Of a stretch of DNA of 64,000 bases, positions 17,380 through 26,499 are shown in pieces (the stretch's first letter is position 1; each line of letters starts with the position of its first letter). Source of the DNA: 62-47 sp044463945. GTDB lineage: Bacteria; Pseudomonadota; Alphaproteobacteria; Rhizobiales; Xanthobacteraceae. The position numbers were made by a program, and so were the translations under genes. Location of the stretch: NCBI GenBank assembly GCA_044463945.1, contig JBIQLW010000012.1, positions 1 through 64,000 of the forward strand, read 5' to 3'. The notes below the pieces were generated by a model. The model saw only the letters and a program-made list of their open reading frames with translations. It was not told the origin of the DNA and ran no database searches.

Positions 17380-18222
17380 CTACACCTTGAAATAGGCGAT
17401 CTGTTGCGTCGTCGCCAGCAGCGTGCCTTTGGGCGACCACAGCGCGGCGGTCTGGTCGGCATAGCTCTTGTGAAAGATATTGCCGTCCGCCACCGCAAGC
17501 ACCTGACAGGCGTCCTCGGCGATCAGATCCTCGGCATCGACGTGGAAGTAAGTGGTGAGCGACACCGTGCCGAACGGCACCAGTTCGCCGCGCACGTGAA
17601 AGATGCGGGCGAAGAACGCATCCGACATCGACGCCAGCGACAGCGCGTCGAGCCGGCGCGGCACGCTGTCGCCGATCCACAGCTTGGAGAACGGGCTCGC
17701 CCATTCGCCGGGCGGCAGGCCATCGAAGGACGGGCGCCCCTCGATGAAGCGGAAATCGTACTGGCGGATCCAGGCCAGATTGAAGCTGCTCTTGGGAAAG
17801 CGCCGGGCCCGGTCGAACGGCGGCGCATCGGGGCGCGTCGCCGCTTGGTGCGACCATGACGGCCGCCGCACGGCGAACACCGCGGTCGCGAACGCCGCCG
17901 TCTCGCTGCCCTGCTGGGTGAGTTCGACCGACCAGTGCTGGGTCGAGCGGTTGGCCTTGATGAGACGGACGTCGAGATCGAACGGCCCGGCCGCGATCGG
18001 CGCGCAGTAGTTCACCGTGAGCGACAGCGGGTCGCCCTCGCGCTGCGGATGCTCGACGATCGCGCGCAGCATGGTCGCGGCGGTGAAGCCGCCGAACGGG
18101 CCGATGAAGGCCCAGTAGTCCTCGCTGGCGTGGCCGCGCCACTGGCTGTCGCCGGCGCTGACGCGGGTCGCGGTGTCGAAGATGTGTTCGGGCATGTCGG
18201 GCGAAGGGGAGGGAATCGGCAT
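17380..18222 (-). CDS. Acyl-CoA thioesterase family protein (double hotdog)
   Basis: 280 residues from the ATG at 18222, with CGGAG six bases upstream; an internal ATG at 18195 has no such site. The sequence reads as two hotdog halves: the first with WAFIGPFGGFTAATMLRAIVEHP and LSLTVNYCAPIAAGPFDLDV, the second with VPFGTVSLTTYFHVDAEDL. This is the TesB-like / 4HBT_3 thioesterase pattern. It probably hydrolyses an acyl-CoA in the cytoplasm, but the substrate cannot be read from the sequence. It lies convergent to pckA. Confidence 0.8.
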   Translation of the reverse strand: MPIPSPSPDMPEHIFDTATRVSAGDSQWRGHASEDYWAFIGPFGGFTAATMLRAIVEHPQREGDPLSLTVNYCAPIAAGPFDLDVRLIKANRSTQHWSVELTQQGSETAAFATAVFAVRRPSWSHQAATRPDAPPFDRARRFPKSSFNLAWIRQYDFRFIEGRPSFDGLPPGEWASPFSKLWIGDSVPRRLDALSLASMSDAFFARIFHVRGELVPFGTVSLTTYFHVDAEDLIAEDACQVLAVADGNIFHKSYADQTAALWSPKGTLLATTQQIAYFKV

Positions 18223-18282
18223 GTCGGGCTCCGGGCGGCCAGCGGCACGCGGGAGGAGTCTAAGCCGGAGGCTGAGGAAGGT

Positions 18283-18362
18283 GCAACACGAAAGCCGTCA
18301 TGCTCCGCCAACGGGTCCGCGCAAAGCGCGGCCCGATGACAGGCTCCGGCGGAGCATCCAGC
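18283..18362. repeat. Family A repeat, copy 4 (short form)
   Basis: GCAACACGAAAGCCGTCATGCTCCGCC, then the inner module GGTCCGCGCAAAGCGCGGCCC, then GGCTCCGGCGGAGCATCCAG. Only the left half of the composite element is present. It lies between the glgP stop and the thioesterase start. Confidence 0.75.
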
Positions 18363-18393
18363 ACTCGCTTTCGGAAAACGGATTTGCCCCGCG

Positions 18394-20913
18394 TCAGCGC
18401 TGATGCTGCCGGCTGAGGCCCGGTTGCGAGGCGGGCGCGATCGCCGGGACGTCCCAGATCTCGGCGGCATATTCGCGGATCGTGCGGTCCGACGAGAACC
18501 ACGCCATGCGCGCGACGTTGAGGATGCTGGCGCGGGTCCAGGCCGGGCCGGCGAGCCAGCGCCGGTCGATCGCGCGTTGCGCCTCGGTATAGGCGTCGAA
18601 GTCGGCGCTGACCATGTAGTGGTCGAGATGGCGCAGCGCATGGCCGATGGCGTGGAAGCGGTCCGGCTCGTCGGGAGAGAACATGCCGGATTCGATGGCG
18701 TGGATGGCGCGCGCGAGGCGCGGCGAGCGCGCGATGACGTCGTTGGCGTCAAGGCCGAGGGCGCGGCGCGCCATGACTTCCTCGGCCGTCATGCCGAAGA
18801 TCGCGATGTTGTCGGCGCCGACGTGATCGCGGATTTCGACGTTGGCGCCGTCGAGCGTGCCGATGGTCAGCGCGCCGTTGAGCGCCAGCTTCATGTTGCC
18901 GGTGCCGGAGGCTTCCATGCCGGCGGTGGAAATCTGCTCGGAGAGATCGGCGGCGGGAATGATCGCTTCGGCGAGGCTGACGTTGTAGTCGGGCAGGAAC
19001 ACGATCCTGAGGCGGTTGCCGACCACGGGATCGCGGTTGACGATACTCGCGACATCGTTGATCAGCTTGATGATGAGCTTGGCGTAGCGGTAGCTCGCCG
19101 CCGCCTTTCCGGCGAAAATCCGCACGCGCGGCACCCGCTCGCGCAACGGCTCGTCGCGGATCTCCTGATACAGCGCGATGGCTTCGAGGATGTTGAGAAG
19201 CTGGCGCTTGTATTCGTGGATGCGCTTGATCTGGACGTCGAACAGCGCGCTCTCGTCGGCGTCGATGCCGAGCTTTGCTCCGATCAGCCGCGCCAGCGCC
19301 GCCTTGTTGCGGCGCTTGATGGCGAGAAACCGCTGCTGGAAGGCGGCGTCGCCGGCGTGGCGTTCGAGTTGCGCCAGGCGCGAGGGATCGTCGAGCACGG
19401 CGTCGCCGCACGCCTCGCGCAGCAGGTCGGTGAGGCCGGGATTGGCCAGCATCAGCCAGCGGCGGAAGGTGATGCCGTTGGTCATGTTGGTGATGCGGCC
19501 CGGATAGAGCTGGTTCAGATCGCGGAAGACGGTTTCCTTCATCAGTTCGGAATGGATCGCGGAGACGCCGTTGGTGCAATGCGACCCGATGAAGGCCAGA
19601 TAGCCCATGCGGACGCTGCGATGGGTTCGCTCGTCGATGATCGAGACGGCGGCGCGGAAATTCACGTCGTGCGGCCGCAGCGCCTGCGCGCGGTCGAGGT
19701 GCAGGGTGTTGATGCGGTAGATGATGTCGAGGTGGCGCGGCAGCATCCGCTCGAACAACTCCACCGGCCAGACTTCGAGCGCCTCGGGCAGCAGCGTATG
19801 GTTGGTGTAGGACAGCGTGCGGGTGGTGATGTCCCAGGCGGCGTCCCAGTCGATGGCGTGACCATCGACGAGGATGCGCATCAGTTCGGCGACCGCGAGG
19901 CTCGGATGGGTGTCGTTGAGCTGCACCGCCGCCTTGGCCGGCAGCGTGTCCAGCGCGCCGTCGGCCTGCACGTGGCGGCTGACCAGATCCTGAAGCGAGG
20001 CGGACACGAAGAAATATTCCTGGCGCAGCCGCAGCTCGCGCCCGGCGGCGGTCTCGTCATTGGGGTAGAGGAACTTGCAGATCGCCTCGGCGCGGGCCTG
20101 CGCCGACATCGCGCCGAGATGGTCGCCGGTGTTGAACACGTCGAGCCGCAGCGGGTCGGGCGCGCGCGCCGACCACAGCCGCAGCGCGTTGACGTGCGCG
20201 CCGCGCCAGCCGACGATCGGGGTGTCGAACGCCACCGCCTGCACCGTCTCGGCGGCGTGCCAGACGCAACGCTCGCGTCCGTGGGCGTCGGCGCCGTGTT
20301 CGATATGGCCGCCGAAGCGGACGTCGTAGACCACCTCGCGGCGCTGAAACTCCCACGGGTTGCCGAACGACAGCCACTCGTCGGGATACTCCTGCTGGCG
20401 GCCGTCGGCGATGATCTGGCGGAACAGGCCGAAGTCGTAGCGGATGCCGTAGCCGAGCGCGGGAATGCCGAGCGTCGCCATGCTTTCCATGAAACAGGCG
20501 GCGAGCCGGCCGAGCCCGCCGTTGCCGAGCGCGGCGTCGGGCTCGCATTTGCGCAGGTCGTTGAGATCGACGCCGAGATCGCCGAGCGCCGCGGCGAACA
20601 CCGGCAGCAGGCCCATGTTGTTGAGCGCGTCGGTGAACAGGCGTCCGATCAGGAATTCCAGCGAGAGATAATAGACCCGCTTGCGGCCGGCGTCGTAGTT
20701 GTCCTTCTCGGTCAACAGCCAGCGATGCACGATGCGGTCGCGCAAGGCGAGCGCCGCCGCCTTGTACCAGTCGTGCGTGGTGGCGATCCCGGCGTCCTTG
20801 CCGATCGCCAGCGTCAGCTTGGCGAGAATCGCGCTCTTGATGTCGGCCAGCGCCAGGTCATCGACCGGGCCGTGCAATCGCAATGAACGCTCTGGAAAAT
20901 ATGAATGGGTCAA
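18394..20913 (-). CDS. glgP: Glycogen/starch/alpha-glucan phosphorylase
   Basis: 839 residues, the usual length. The start is a TTG at 20913; the frame closes at a TAG shortly upstream without any ATG or GTG, and the next Met is far inside the conserved fold. The N-terminal half has the typical KRVYYLSLEFLIGRL and ALGNGGLGRLAACF blocks. The pyridoxal-phosphate lysine is near residue 675 in EASGTGNMKLALNGA, followed by TLDGANVEI. The enzyme releases glucose 1-phosphate from glycogen. No other glg gene is in the window, so it is separated from a synthesis cluster here. Confidence 0.97.
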   Translation of the reverse strand: MTHSYFPERSLRLHGPVDDLALADIKSAILAKLTLAIGKDAGIATTHDWYKAAALALRDRIVHRWLLTEKDNYDAGRKRVYYLSLEFLIGRLFTDALNNMGLLPVFAAALGDLGVDLNDLRKCEPDAALGNGGLGRLAACFMESMATLGIPALGYGIRYDFGLFRQIIADGRQQEYPDEWLSFGNPWEFQRREVVYDVRFGGHIEHGADAHGRERCVWHAAETVQAVAFDTPIVGWRGAHVNALRLWSARAPDPLRLDVFNTGDHLGAMSAQARAEAICKFLYPNDETAAGRELRLRQEYFFVSASLQDLVSRHVQADGALDTLPAKAAVQLNDTHPSLAVAELMRILVDGHAIDWDAAWDITTRTLSYTNHTLLPEALEVWPVELFERMLPRHLDIIYRINTLHLDRAQALRPHDVNFRAAVSIIDERTHRSVRMGYLAFIGSHCTNGVSAIHSELMKETVFRDLNQLYPGRITNMTNGITFRRWLMLANPGLTDLLREACGDAVLDDPSRLAQLERHAGDAAFQQRFLAIKRRNKAALARLIGAKLGIDADESALFDVQIKRIHEYKRQLLNILEAIALYQEIRDEPLRERVPRVRIFAGKAAASYRYAKLIIKLINDVASIVNRDPVVGNRLRIVFLPDYNVSLAEAIIPAADLSEQISTAGMEASGTGNMKLALNGALTIGTLDGANVEIRDHVGADNIAIFGMTAEEVMARRALGLDANDVIARSPRLARAIHAIESGMFSPDEPDRFHAIGHALRHLDHYMVSADFDAYTEAQRAIDRRWLAGPAWTRASILNVARMAWFSSDRTIREYAAEIWDVPAIAPASQPGLSRQHQR

Positions 20914-21042
20914 ATACGCAATCCCGAAACGAATGGTGAAAGCCTAACGCGATCGCGCACAGCGGGAAACTTGGTGGAAATGCCTAGAATTGACTCGAAT
21001 GCCGGCGATCGTCGCGTGATGACGGCGTCGGTGATGACGGCG

Positions 21043-21213
21043 TCAGTGGTGATCGGCGACGTTGCGGATCACCATCCGCGAGAGCTGCACGACGAGCCCC
21101 CGGAGCCGCTGATTTTCTTCGAGCACGGCGTCGATATCGACGCGCCCGTCGCAGCGTGAACCAGTCGAGCGCTTGATCTCGTTTGCGCGCTGGGGTGAGG
21201 GCGTGGTTGCCAT
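21043..21213 (-). CDS. Small conserved-looking hypothetical protein
   Basis: 56 residues from the ATG at 21213, with a strong GGGAGG site about six bases upstream. That site picks this start over the longer open frame reaching 21426. The protein has a polar N-terminus (MATTPSPQRANEIKRSTG) and an amphipathic helix DIDAVLEENQRLRGLVVQLSRMVIRNV with heptad-like leucines, so a small coiled coil is likely. I do not recognise a named family. It is transcribed in the same direction as glgP, 130 bases upstream of it. Confidence 0.65.
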   Translation of the reverse strand: MATTPSPQRANEIKRSTGSRCDGRVDIDAVLEENQRLRGLVVQLSRMVIRNVADHH

Positions 21214-21509
21214 GGTCGGCCTCCCTTCAGCGGAACTCCAGGTTTTTATCTTGCGCGCTGTCTCCACGCGAACCGGTCTCCCCTTCGCCCGAAAACGCGC
21301 CAAGGACATACGCGATTCTCCTGACTCGGCGCTCGAAACTATGACCACGATAAGGTGAAATTCGGATTTCGGAACCCGAATGCCGTCGCGGGTTCCGCCG
21401 ACGGTCATGGAACAAATTAAGAACACTTTAGTAAGCTATTGATATATCATTCTGATTCGTTCGCTTCGATACACCATATGTAGGGTCTGTCTTAAACGTC
21501 GAGGGCCAT

Positions 21510-21941
21510 ATGTCCACGCCTGCCACGCATCCGTTCGCGCTCACCCGCATCGCCGATTTCGCCCGGTCGCTGTCGCGGCTGCATTTGATGTCGCGCCGCC
21601 GGCCGGTGGACGACGACCAGATCGACCGCGCCTTCAACGCGGTGTGCCTGTCGGTCTGGGGCTACACCATCGATGACATCAGCGACGATCTGTTCTCGGC
21701 CGAGGATCACGCCTGGCTCGATTCGCTCGACGAGGCCCACGCGCGCATCTTCGCCGCCGAGCACGGCTACGACCTGGTCGATGACAACGGAATGCTGGCG
21801 GACTGGTGGGGCTACTGCTGGATGATTCTGGCGGAAGCGCGCGGCCTGCTGACGCCGGAGAACCGCGCCGCCGCGCGCGCCGCGATCGAGGAGAGCTATC
21901 GCGCGGCGCCCAACGTCATCGGCGTCATCGTCGGCCGTTGA
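21510..21941 (+). CDS. Hypothetical protein, about 143 residues
   Basis: 143 residues with no signal peptide or membrane helix. The middle is acidic and aromatic (DDQIDRAFNAVCLSVWGYTIDDISDDLF; NGMLADWWGYCWMILAEARGLLTP) and the end reads SYRAAPNVIGVIVGR. Codon use is like that of the neighbours, and the ATG has GAGGGCC upstream. I do not recognise the family. It is divergent from the 56-residue gene and its stop is nine bases from the stop of the opposing DUF2865 gene. Confidence 0.8.
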   Translation: MSTPATHPFALTRIADFARSLSRLHLMSRRRPVDDDQIDRAFNAVCLSVWGYTIDDISDDLFSAEDHAWLDSLDEAHARIFAAEHGYDLVDDNGMLADWWGYCWMILAEARGLLTPENRAAARAAIEESYRAAPNVIGVIVGR

Positions 21942-21950
21942 TGCGAAGGC

Positions 21951-22763
21951 TCAGTTGACGGCGGTGCGCCGCGCCTTGGGCGAGGTCGCCACCTGGGCCG
22001 CGTCATCCTGCGTCGCGCCGGCCGGAAGCGCCGGCGGGCCCGCATCCGTCAGCATGTCGGCGCTGGTCGGAGCGACCTTCATCTCGCCGAGCTTGGCGCG
22101 GACCTCCGCGGTGAGGCCCGGGAAGCCTGCGACCGGCGCGAAGTCCGGCGCCTGGCCGGCGCCGAGCCGCACCCCGGTATAGGCGAACAGCCCGTCGGCG
22201 GTCGCCACCACGTCGCCCGAACGCAACGAGGGATCCTGCGAAAGGTCGACGGTGGCAAGGCCGGTGGGGTCGCGGCCGTTGCAGGTGCAGTCGGCCTTCA
22301 GCGCCTTGCGGTAGGCGAAGGCGTTGGGACTGTCGGCGTAGCGTTGGCCGTTGCCGGTGACGGCGCTGTCGATGCTGCCGCCGGAATAGATTTTGGTCGC
22401 CGCCGCCGGGCACATCGCCTGACACATCCGCGCCGAGGTCGTGCCGCCGCGCACCGACAGCGGAAAATACTTGCCGTCGCAGGTGCGCACGCAGAACGTC
22501 GCGCCGCGCCCGGCACTGGCGCTCGCGGCCGGTCGCGGCGGCGGCGCGGCCTGCTGGTTGAGCCCGAAGGGATCGGCGAAGAAATTGGCGGCGGAGGGGG
22601 GCGCGGAGCGCTGCGGCTGTGGCTGCGCCGCGCCGCCGAACAGGAAATCGAACAGGCCCTGGGCGGCGGCGGGCGGCGCAAAGGCGGATGTCGCCGTCGC
22701 CAGCGCCGTCGCGGCGAGAACGGCACGGCCGCGCCGGGTCATTGAACGCAAATTGATACGCAA
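21951..22763 (-). CDS. DUF2865 domain-containing secreted protein
   Basis: 270 residues. An N-terminal signal peptide (GRAVLAATALATATSAFAPPAAAQ) is followed by a Pro/Gln-rich linker and a cysteine-rich core starting FCVRTCDGKYFPLSVRG, with further cysteines in MCQAMCP and CTCNG. This pattern is the DUF2865 family of Rhizobiales, of unknown function. The even number of closely spaced cysteines suggests disulphides in the periplasm. An alternative Met at residue 8 would give a more usual signal-peptide start. The C-terminal 100 residues are less conserved-looking and alanine-rich. Confidence 0.82.
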   Translation of the reverse strand: MRINLRSMTRRGRAVLAATALATATSAFAPPAAAQGLFDFLFGGAAQPQPQRSAPPSAANFFADPFGLNQQAAPPPRPAASASAGRGATFCVRTCDGKYFPLSVRGGTTSARMCQAMCPAAATKIYSGGSIDSAVTGNGQRYADSPNAFAYRKALKADCTCNGRDPTGLATVDLSQDPSLRSGDVVATADGLFAYTGVRLGAGQAPDFAPVAGFPGLTAEVRAKLGEMKVAPTSADMLTDAGPPALPAGATQDDAAQVATSPKARRTAVN

Positions 22764-22872
22764 CGCGAACTCCAGCCCGTTCGGTCAGCGCGGCACCTCT
22801 CGCGCCGCCTCGATGCAATGGACTTTATCGCGGGATGGTAAACGAGGTGTGAGCAGGGCCGCGGCCCGCGGA

Positions 22873-24303
22873 TCAGATGCCGACCAGCGACAGCACCACG
22901 AAGACCGGCAGCAGCACCACGACCGACCACAGCATGTAGCCGAAGAAGCTCGGCATCTTGACCCCGCGCTCGGTGGCGATGGCGTAGACCATGAAATTGG
23001 GCGCGTTGCCGATATAGGTCATCGCGCCCATGAACACCGCGCCGAGCGAGATCGCCGCCAGCACCGGGGCGAGATCGGTCATCAGGTGCGCCGGGTCGCC
23101 GCCGGCGAGCTGGAAGAACACCAGATAGGTCGGCGCGTTGTCGAGGAACGACGACAGGCTGCCGGTCAGCCAGAAATAGGCGGCCGGGTTGGCGCTGCCG
23201 TCGGCGCGCGTCACCAGGCTCAGCACCGAACTGAACGCGCCCTGCGATCCGGCCTGCAACATCGCCATCACCGGCACGATGCAGATGAAGATGCCGGCGA
23301 ACAGGATCGCGACCTCTTTGATCGGCCCCCAGGTAAAGCCGTTGGCGGCGCGGTCTTCCTTGCGCGTCAGCGCGAGCGAGGCGACGGCGACCGCCACGAA
23401 GATGGCGTCGCGCACGAGATCCTGAAGCTCAAGCGCGACGCCGGCGACGGTGAACGTCACGCCGGGCTTCCATTGCGCGCTCATCAGGATGGCGCCGATA
23501 ATGACAGCGATCAGCACGAAATTGATGCCGCCGTGCAGCTTGAGCGGCGTGTCCGGCGTCGGGTCGGCGCGACGCGGCATCCTCCCCTCGCGGCGATGGA
23601 GATAGATGTCGAGCGCCGCGAAGACCGCCAGCACCACCGCGCTGACCGCGAGCGTTTCCGGCCACAGGTGCTGGGTGGTCCAGAAGAACTCGACGCCCTT
23701 GAGGAAGCCGATGAACAGCGGCGGATCGCCCAGCGGCGTCAGCGAGCCGCCGATGTTGCAGACCAGGAAGATGAAGAACACCACCACGTGGGTGTTGAAC
23801 CTGCGGTCGTCGTTGGCGCGGATCAGCGGCCGGATCAGGATCATCGCCGCGCCGGTGGTGCCGACCACGCTGGCCATCAGCGTGCCGATCGCCAGCAGCG
23901 CGGTGTTGGTGAGGGGGCTGTCGTGGAGATTGCCTTCGAGATAGATGCCGCCGGCGACCGTGAACAGCGCCAGCAGCAACAGGATGAACGGCATGTATTC
24001 GAGCAGCGCGGTGTGGACCAGCGCGGTCGTGACCGTCTGCGGATCGGTGGTGATGAACAGCGGAATGACGACGAGCGCCGACCAGAAGGCGGTGAACTTG
24101 CCGAGATGATGCTCCCAGACGTGCGGATAGAACACCGGGCCGGTGGCGATGCTGAGCAGGATGCCGACGAACGGCAGCGCCCACGGCCAGCTCAGCGTCG
24201 CCCCGTTCAGTCCCTCGGCCGCGTAAGCCGCGTCCGGCCATGCAAGGCCAGCCAGGAATGCCGACAACGCCAAAGCGGAAAGCGGGCGATGAAATGCGAG
24301 CAT
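22873..24303 (-). CDS. NhaD-type sodium:proton antiporter
   Basis: 476 residues with about 12 hydrophobic segments after a signal-like first helix. Motifs of the NhaD / ion-transporter superfamily are visible: GPVFYPHVWEHHLGKFTAFW near the start, GTTGAAMILIRPLIRAN, NIGGSLTPLGDPPLFIGFLKGVEFFWT, and SFLDNAPTYLVFF with the acidic residue in a broken helix. Family members exchange sodium or lithium for protons at the inner membrane. It is a single gene; the next gene on this strand is pyrE upstream. Confidence 0.88.
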   Translation of the reverse strand: MLAFHRPLSALALSAFLAGLAWPDAAYAAEGLNGATLSWPWALPFVGILLSIATGPVFYPHVWEHHLGKFTAFWSALVVIPLFITTDPQTVTTALVHTALLEYMPFILLLLALFTVAGGIYLEGNLHDSPLTNTALLAIGTLMASVVGTTGAAMILIRPLIRANDDRRFNTHVVVFFIFLVCNIGGSLTPLGDPPLFIGFLKGVEFFWTTQHLWPETLAVSAVVLAVFAALDIYLHRREGRMPRRADPTPDTPLKLHGGINFVLIAVIIGAILMSAQWKPGVTFTVAGVALELQDLVRDAIFVAVAVASLALTRKEDRAANGFTWGPIKEVAILFAGIFICIVPVMAMLQAGSQGAFSSVLSLVTRADGSANPAAYFWLTGSLSSFLDNAPTYLVFFQLAGGDPAHLMTDLAPVLAAISLGAVFMGAMTYIGNAPNFMVYAIATERGVKMPSFFGYMLWSVVVLLPVFVVLSLVGI

Positions 24304-24356
24304 GGCTAGGCGTTATCCGGAGCGGGCCGTCGAGGCAATGAGACGATAGGTCGCCT

Positions 24357-24923
24357 TCATCTATTGAGAAATTCGGACGCCTTGAACAGTGAACGAAAGG
24401 CTAGTCCGGCTCCCGCGAAGGTCGCCGCCGCGCCCTCGTCGCGATCGACCATGGTCAGCACCAGCACCACCTCCGCGCCGGCGTCGCGGACGGCCTCCAC
24501 CGCCTTGATCGCCGAGCCGCCGGTGGTGGTGACGTCCTCGACGATCACCACCCGCTTGCCGCGCAGGCTCTCGCCCTTGGCAAGTCCCTCGATCGCCAGC
24601 CGTGCGCCGTGCTCCTTCGGCTTCTTGCGGACGAAGAACGCGGCGATCGGCGCCTGCCGCAGCCACGACAGTTGCGCGATGGCGCCGGCCAGCGGCACCG
24701 CGCCCATCTCAAGCCCGCCGATATAGTCGAGCCGGTCATCCTTCAGCGTCTCGAAGGTCAGTTCGGCGAGCAGCGCCGCGCCCTCGGGATCGAGCATGGT
24801 CGGCTTGAGGTTGAAGTAGAAGTCGCTCTTTCGCCCCGACGCCAGCGTGATTTCGCCTCGCCCGAACGAACGGGTGAAGATGATGTCGGCAAGGCGGGCG
24901 CGCGCGGCGGAGGTGTTGGACAC
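24357..24923 (-). CDS. pyrE: Orotate phosphoribosyltransferase PyrE
   Basis: 188 residues from a GTG at 24923. The frame is open far upstream, but that part is the translation of a family B repeat and is not PyrE-like. The PRPP-binding signature RVVIVEDVTTTGGSAIKAVEAV is present, as are the catalytic-loop residues in VRKKPKEHG and the IGGLEMGAVPLAGAI segment. The enzyme makes orotidine monophosphate in pyrimidine synthesis. The start codon has only a weak upstream ribosome site, so translation may be modest. It stands alone. Confidence 0.95.
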   Translation of the reverse strand: MSNTSAARARLADIIFTRSFGRGEITLASGRKSDFYFNLKPTMLDPEGAALLAELTFETLKDDRLDYIGGLEMGAVPLAGAIAQLSWLRQAPIAAFFVRKKPKEHGARLAIEGLAKGESLRGKRVVIVEDVTTTGGSAIKAVEAVRDAGAEVVLVLTMVDRDEGAAATFAGAGLAFRSLFKASEFLNR

Positions 24924-24989
24924 GGCAGGGACTTTCAAATGGGATGGAAAACGGGCCTGACGTCTATCTGTCTTGACGAAATCAACAAA

Positions 24990-25066
24990 CGTCATGCGCG
25001 GACTTGATCCGCGCATCCATCTTTTTGAGAAGGGATGGATTGCCGGGTCACCCCCCGGCAATGACA
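24990..25066. repeat. Palindromic repeat (family B), copy 2
   Basis: CGTCATGCGCGGACTTGATC with its partner GATCCGCGCATCCATC, then GGGATGGATTGCCGGGTC with CCCCCGGCAATGACA. It lies between pyrE and the dctM end and accounts for the false upstream extension of the pyrE frame. Confidence 0.8.
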
Positions 25067-25170
25067 CCCGAAAGTCTTCCGTCAAAACCTGAACTGCTAT
25101 AGCGGCCACGACTGCCCGTTTCCAGAGCGGATCGCGGATCGTCAACAGCGGATGCAGGGGCCGCGCCGCC

Positions 25171-26499
25171 TCAGCCCGCCCGCCCGGCGACCGGCCCCAT
25201 CAGCTTGTCAGGCAGCCAGGTCGCGATCTCCGGGAAGATGCACAGGATCACGATCGCCAGCATCATGCAGATCACATAGGGGATGGTGCCGTAGATGATC
25301 TTCATCAGCGGCACGTCGGGCGCGATCGAATTGACGATGTAGAGGTTCAGCCCGACCGGCGGATGGATCAGGCCGATCTCCATGTTGATGGTGATGATGA
25401 CGCCGAACCAGATCGGATCGAAGCCGGCGGCGGTGATGATCGGCAGCAGGATCGGCGCGGTCATCAGGATGATCGCCGCCGGCGGGATGAAGAAGCCGCA
25501 CACCAGCAGGAAGATGTTGATGAGGAACATCAGCACCCAGCGGTTGACGTGCATGTCGGCGATCGCCTGCGCCAGCGTCTGGGTCAGATAGAGCGACGTC
25601 AGCATGTAGCCGAACAGCACCGCCGCGGCGATGATCATCAGGATCATCACCGATTCCCGCGTGGTGTCGTAGAGGATCAGCCACCATTTGTCCGGCGACC
25701 ACATCCGGTAGATCACCACCGCGAGCGCGACGCACAGCGCCGCGCCGACGCCGGCCGCTTCCGATGGCGTCGCGACGCCGCCGTAGAGCGTGTACATCAC
25801 GCCGAGGATCACCAGCACGAACGGCAGGATTTTCGGGATCGACTGGAATTTCTCCCGCCACGCATAGCGGAAGTCGGGCGCGTGCGAGCGGAAGCCGCGC
25901 TTCCACAACAGGAACATCGTCCACAGGATGAACAGGGCGGTCAGCAGGATGCCGGGAAACACGCCGGCGAGGAACAGCCGGCCGATCGAGCTTTCGGTGG
26001 CGATGCCGTAGAGGATGAAGGTGATCGACGGCGGGATCAGGATGCCGAGCGTGCCGCCGGCGCAGATCGCGCCGGTGGCGACGTCGTCGGGATAGCCGCG
26101 CCGGCGCATCTCGGGGATGCCCATCTTGCCGATGGCGGCGCAGCACGCCGGCGACGAGCCGGTCAGCGCGGCGAAGATCGAGCAGGCGCCGATGTTGGAG
26201 ATCACGAGGCCGCCCGGCACCCGGTAGAGCCAGCGGTCGAGCGCCTCGTAAAGGTCCTTGCCGGCGGGCGAGGAGCCGATCGCCGCGCCCATCATCACGA
26301 ACATCGGGATCGAGACCAGGGTGAAGTCGTGCAGGCTGCCGTAGAAGGTTTCGGCGGCGACCTGAATGGCGTCGAAGCCCTGAAAGATGATGAGGAACAC
26401 GATGGCGAGCGCGCCCAGCGCGAACGCCACCGGCGCGCCGGACAGCAGCACGACCAGCGTGACCACCAGAACGACGGCGCCCTGGATCGCCGGGCTCAT
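25171..26499 (-). CDS. dctM: TRAP transporter large permease (DctM type)
   Basis: 442 residues, the standard length of the 12-helix DctM subunit. Family landmarks include SIPMFVMMGAAIG near the N-terminus, GACSIFAALTGSSPA, ICAGGTLGILIPPSI and, near the end, IGLIHPPVGLNLYIVNSIA. The subunit forms the sodium-driven pore for an organic acid. Its ATG overlaps the dctQ stop by four bases. With dctQ and dctP it makes a complete three-gene TRAP system; the substrate cannot be read from the sequence. Confidence 0.95.
   Translation of the reverse strand: MSPAIQGAVVLVVTLVVLLSGAPVAFALGALAIVFLIIFQGFDAIQVAAETFYGSLHDFTLVSIPMFVMMGAAIGSSPAGKDLYEALDRWLYRVPGGLVISNIGACSIFAALTGSSPACCAAIGKMGIPEMRRRGYPDDVATGAICAGGTLGILIPPSITFILYGIATESSIGRLFLAGVFPGILLTALFILWTMFLLWKRGFRSHAPDFRYAWREKFQSIPKILPFVLVILGVMYTLYGGVATPSEAAGVGAALCVALAVVIYRMWSPDKWWLILYDTTRESVMILMIIAAAVLFGYMLTSLYLTQTLAQAIADMHVNRWVLMFLINIFLLVCGFFIPPAAIILMTAPILLPIITAAGFDPIWFGVIITINMEIGLIHPPVGLNLYIVNSIAPDVPLMKIIYGTIPYVICMMLAIVILCIFPEIATWLPDKLMGPVAGRAG

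Noticed and set aside
21417..21431. CtrA-like site TTAA-GAACACT-TTAG in the region between the two small genes
   Set aside because: One mismatch, and the surrounding DNA is AT-rich, so chance is likely.
24924..25145. N-terminal extension of PyrE by about 74 codons
   Set aside because: The extra sequence is the translation of a family B repeat and has no PyrE similarity.
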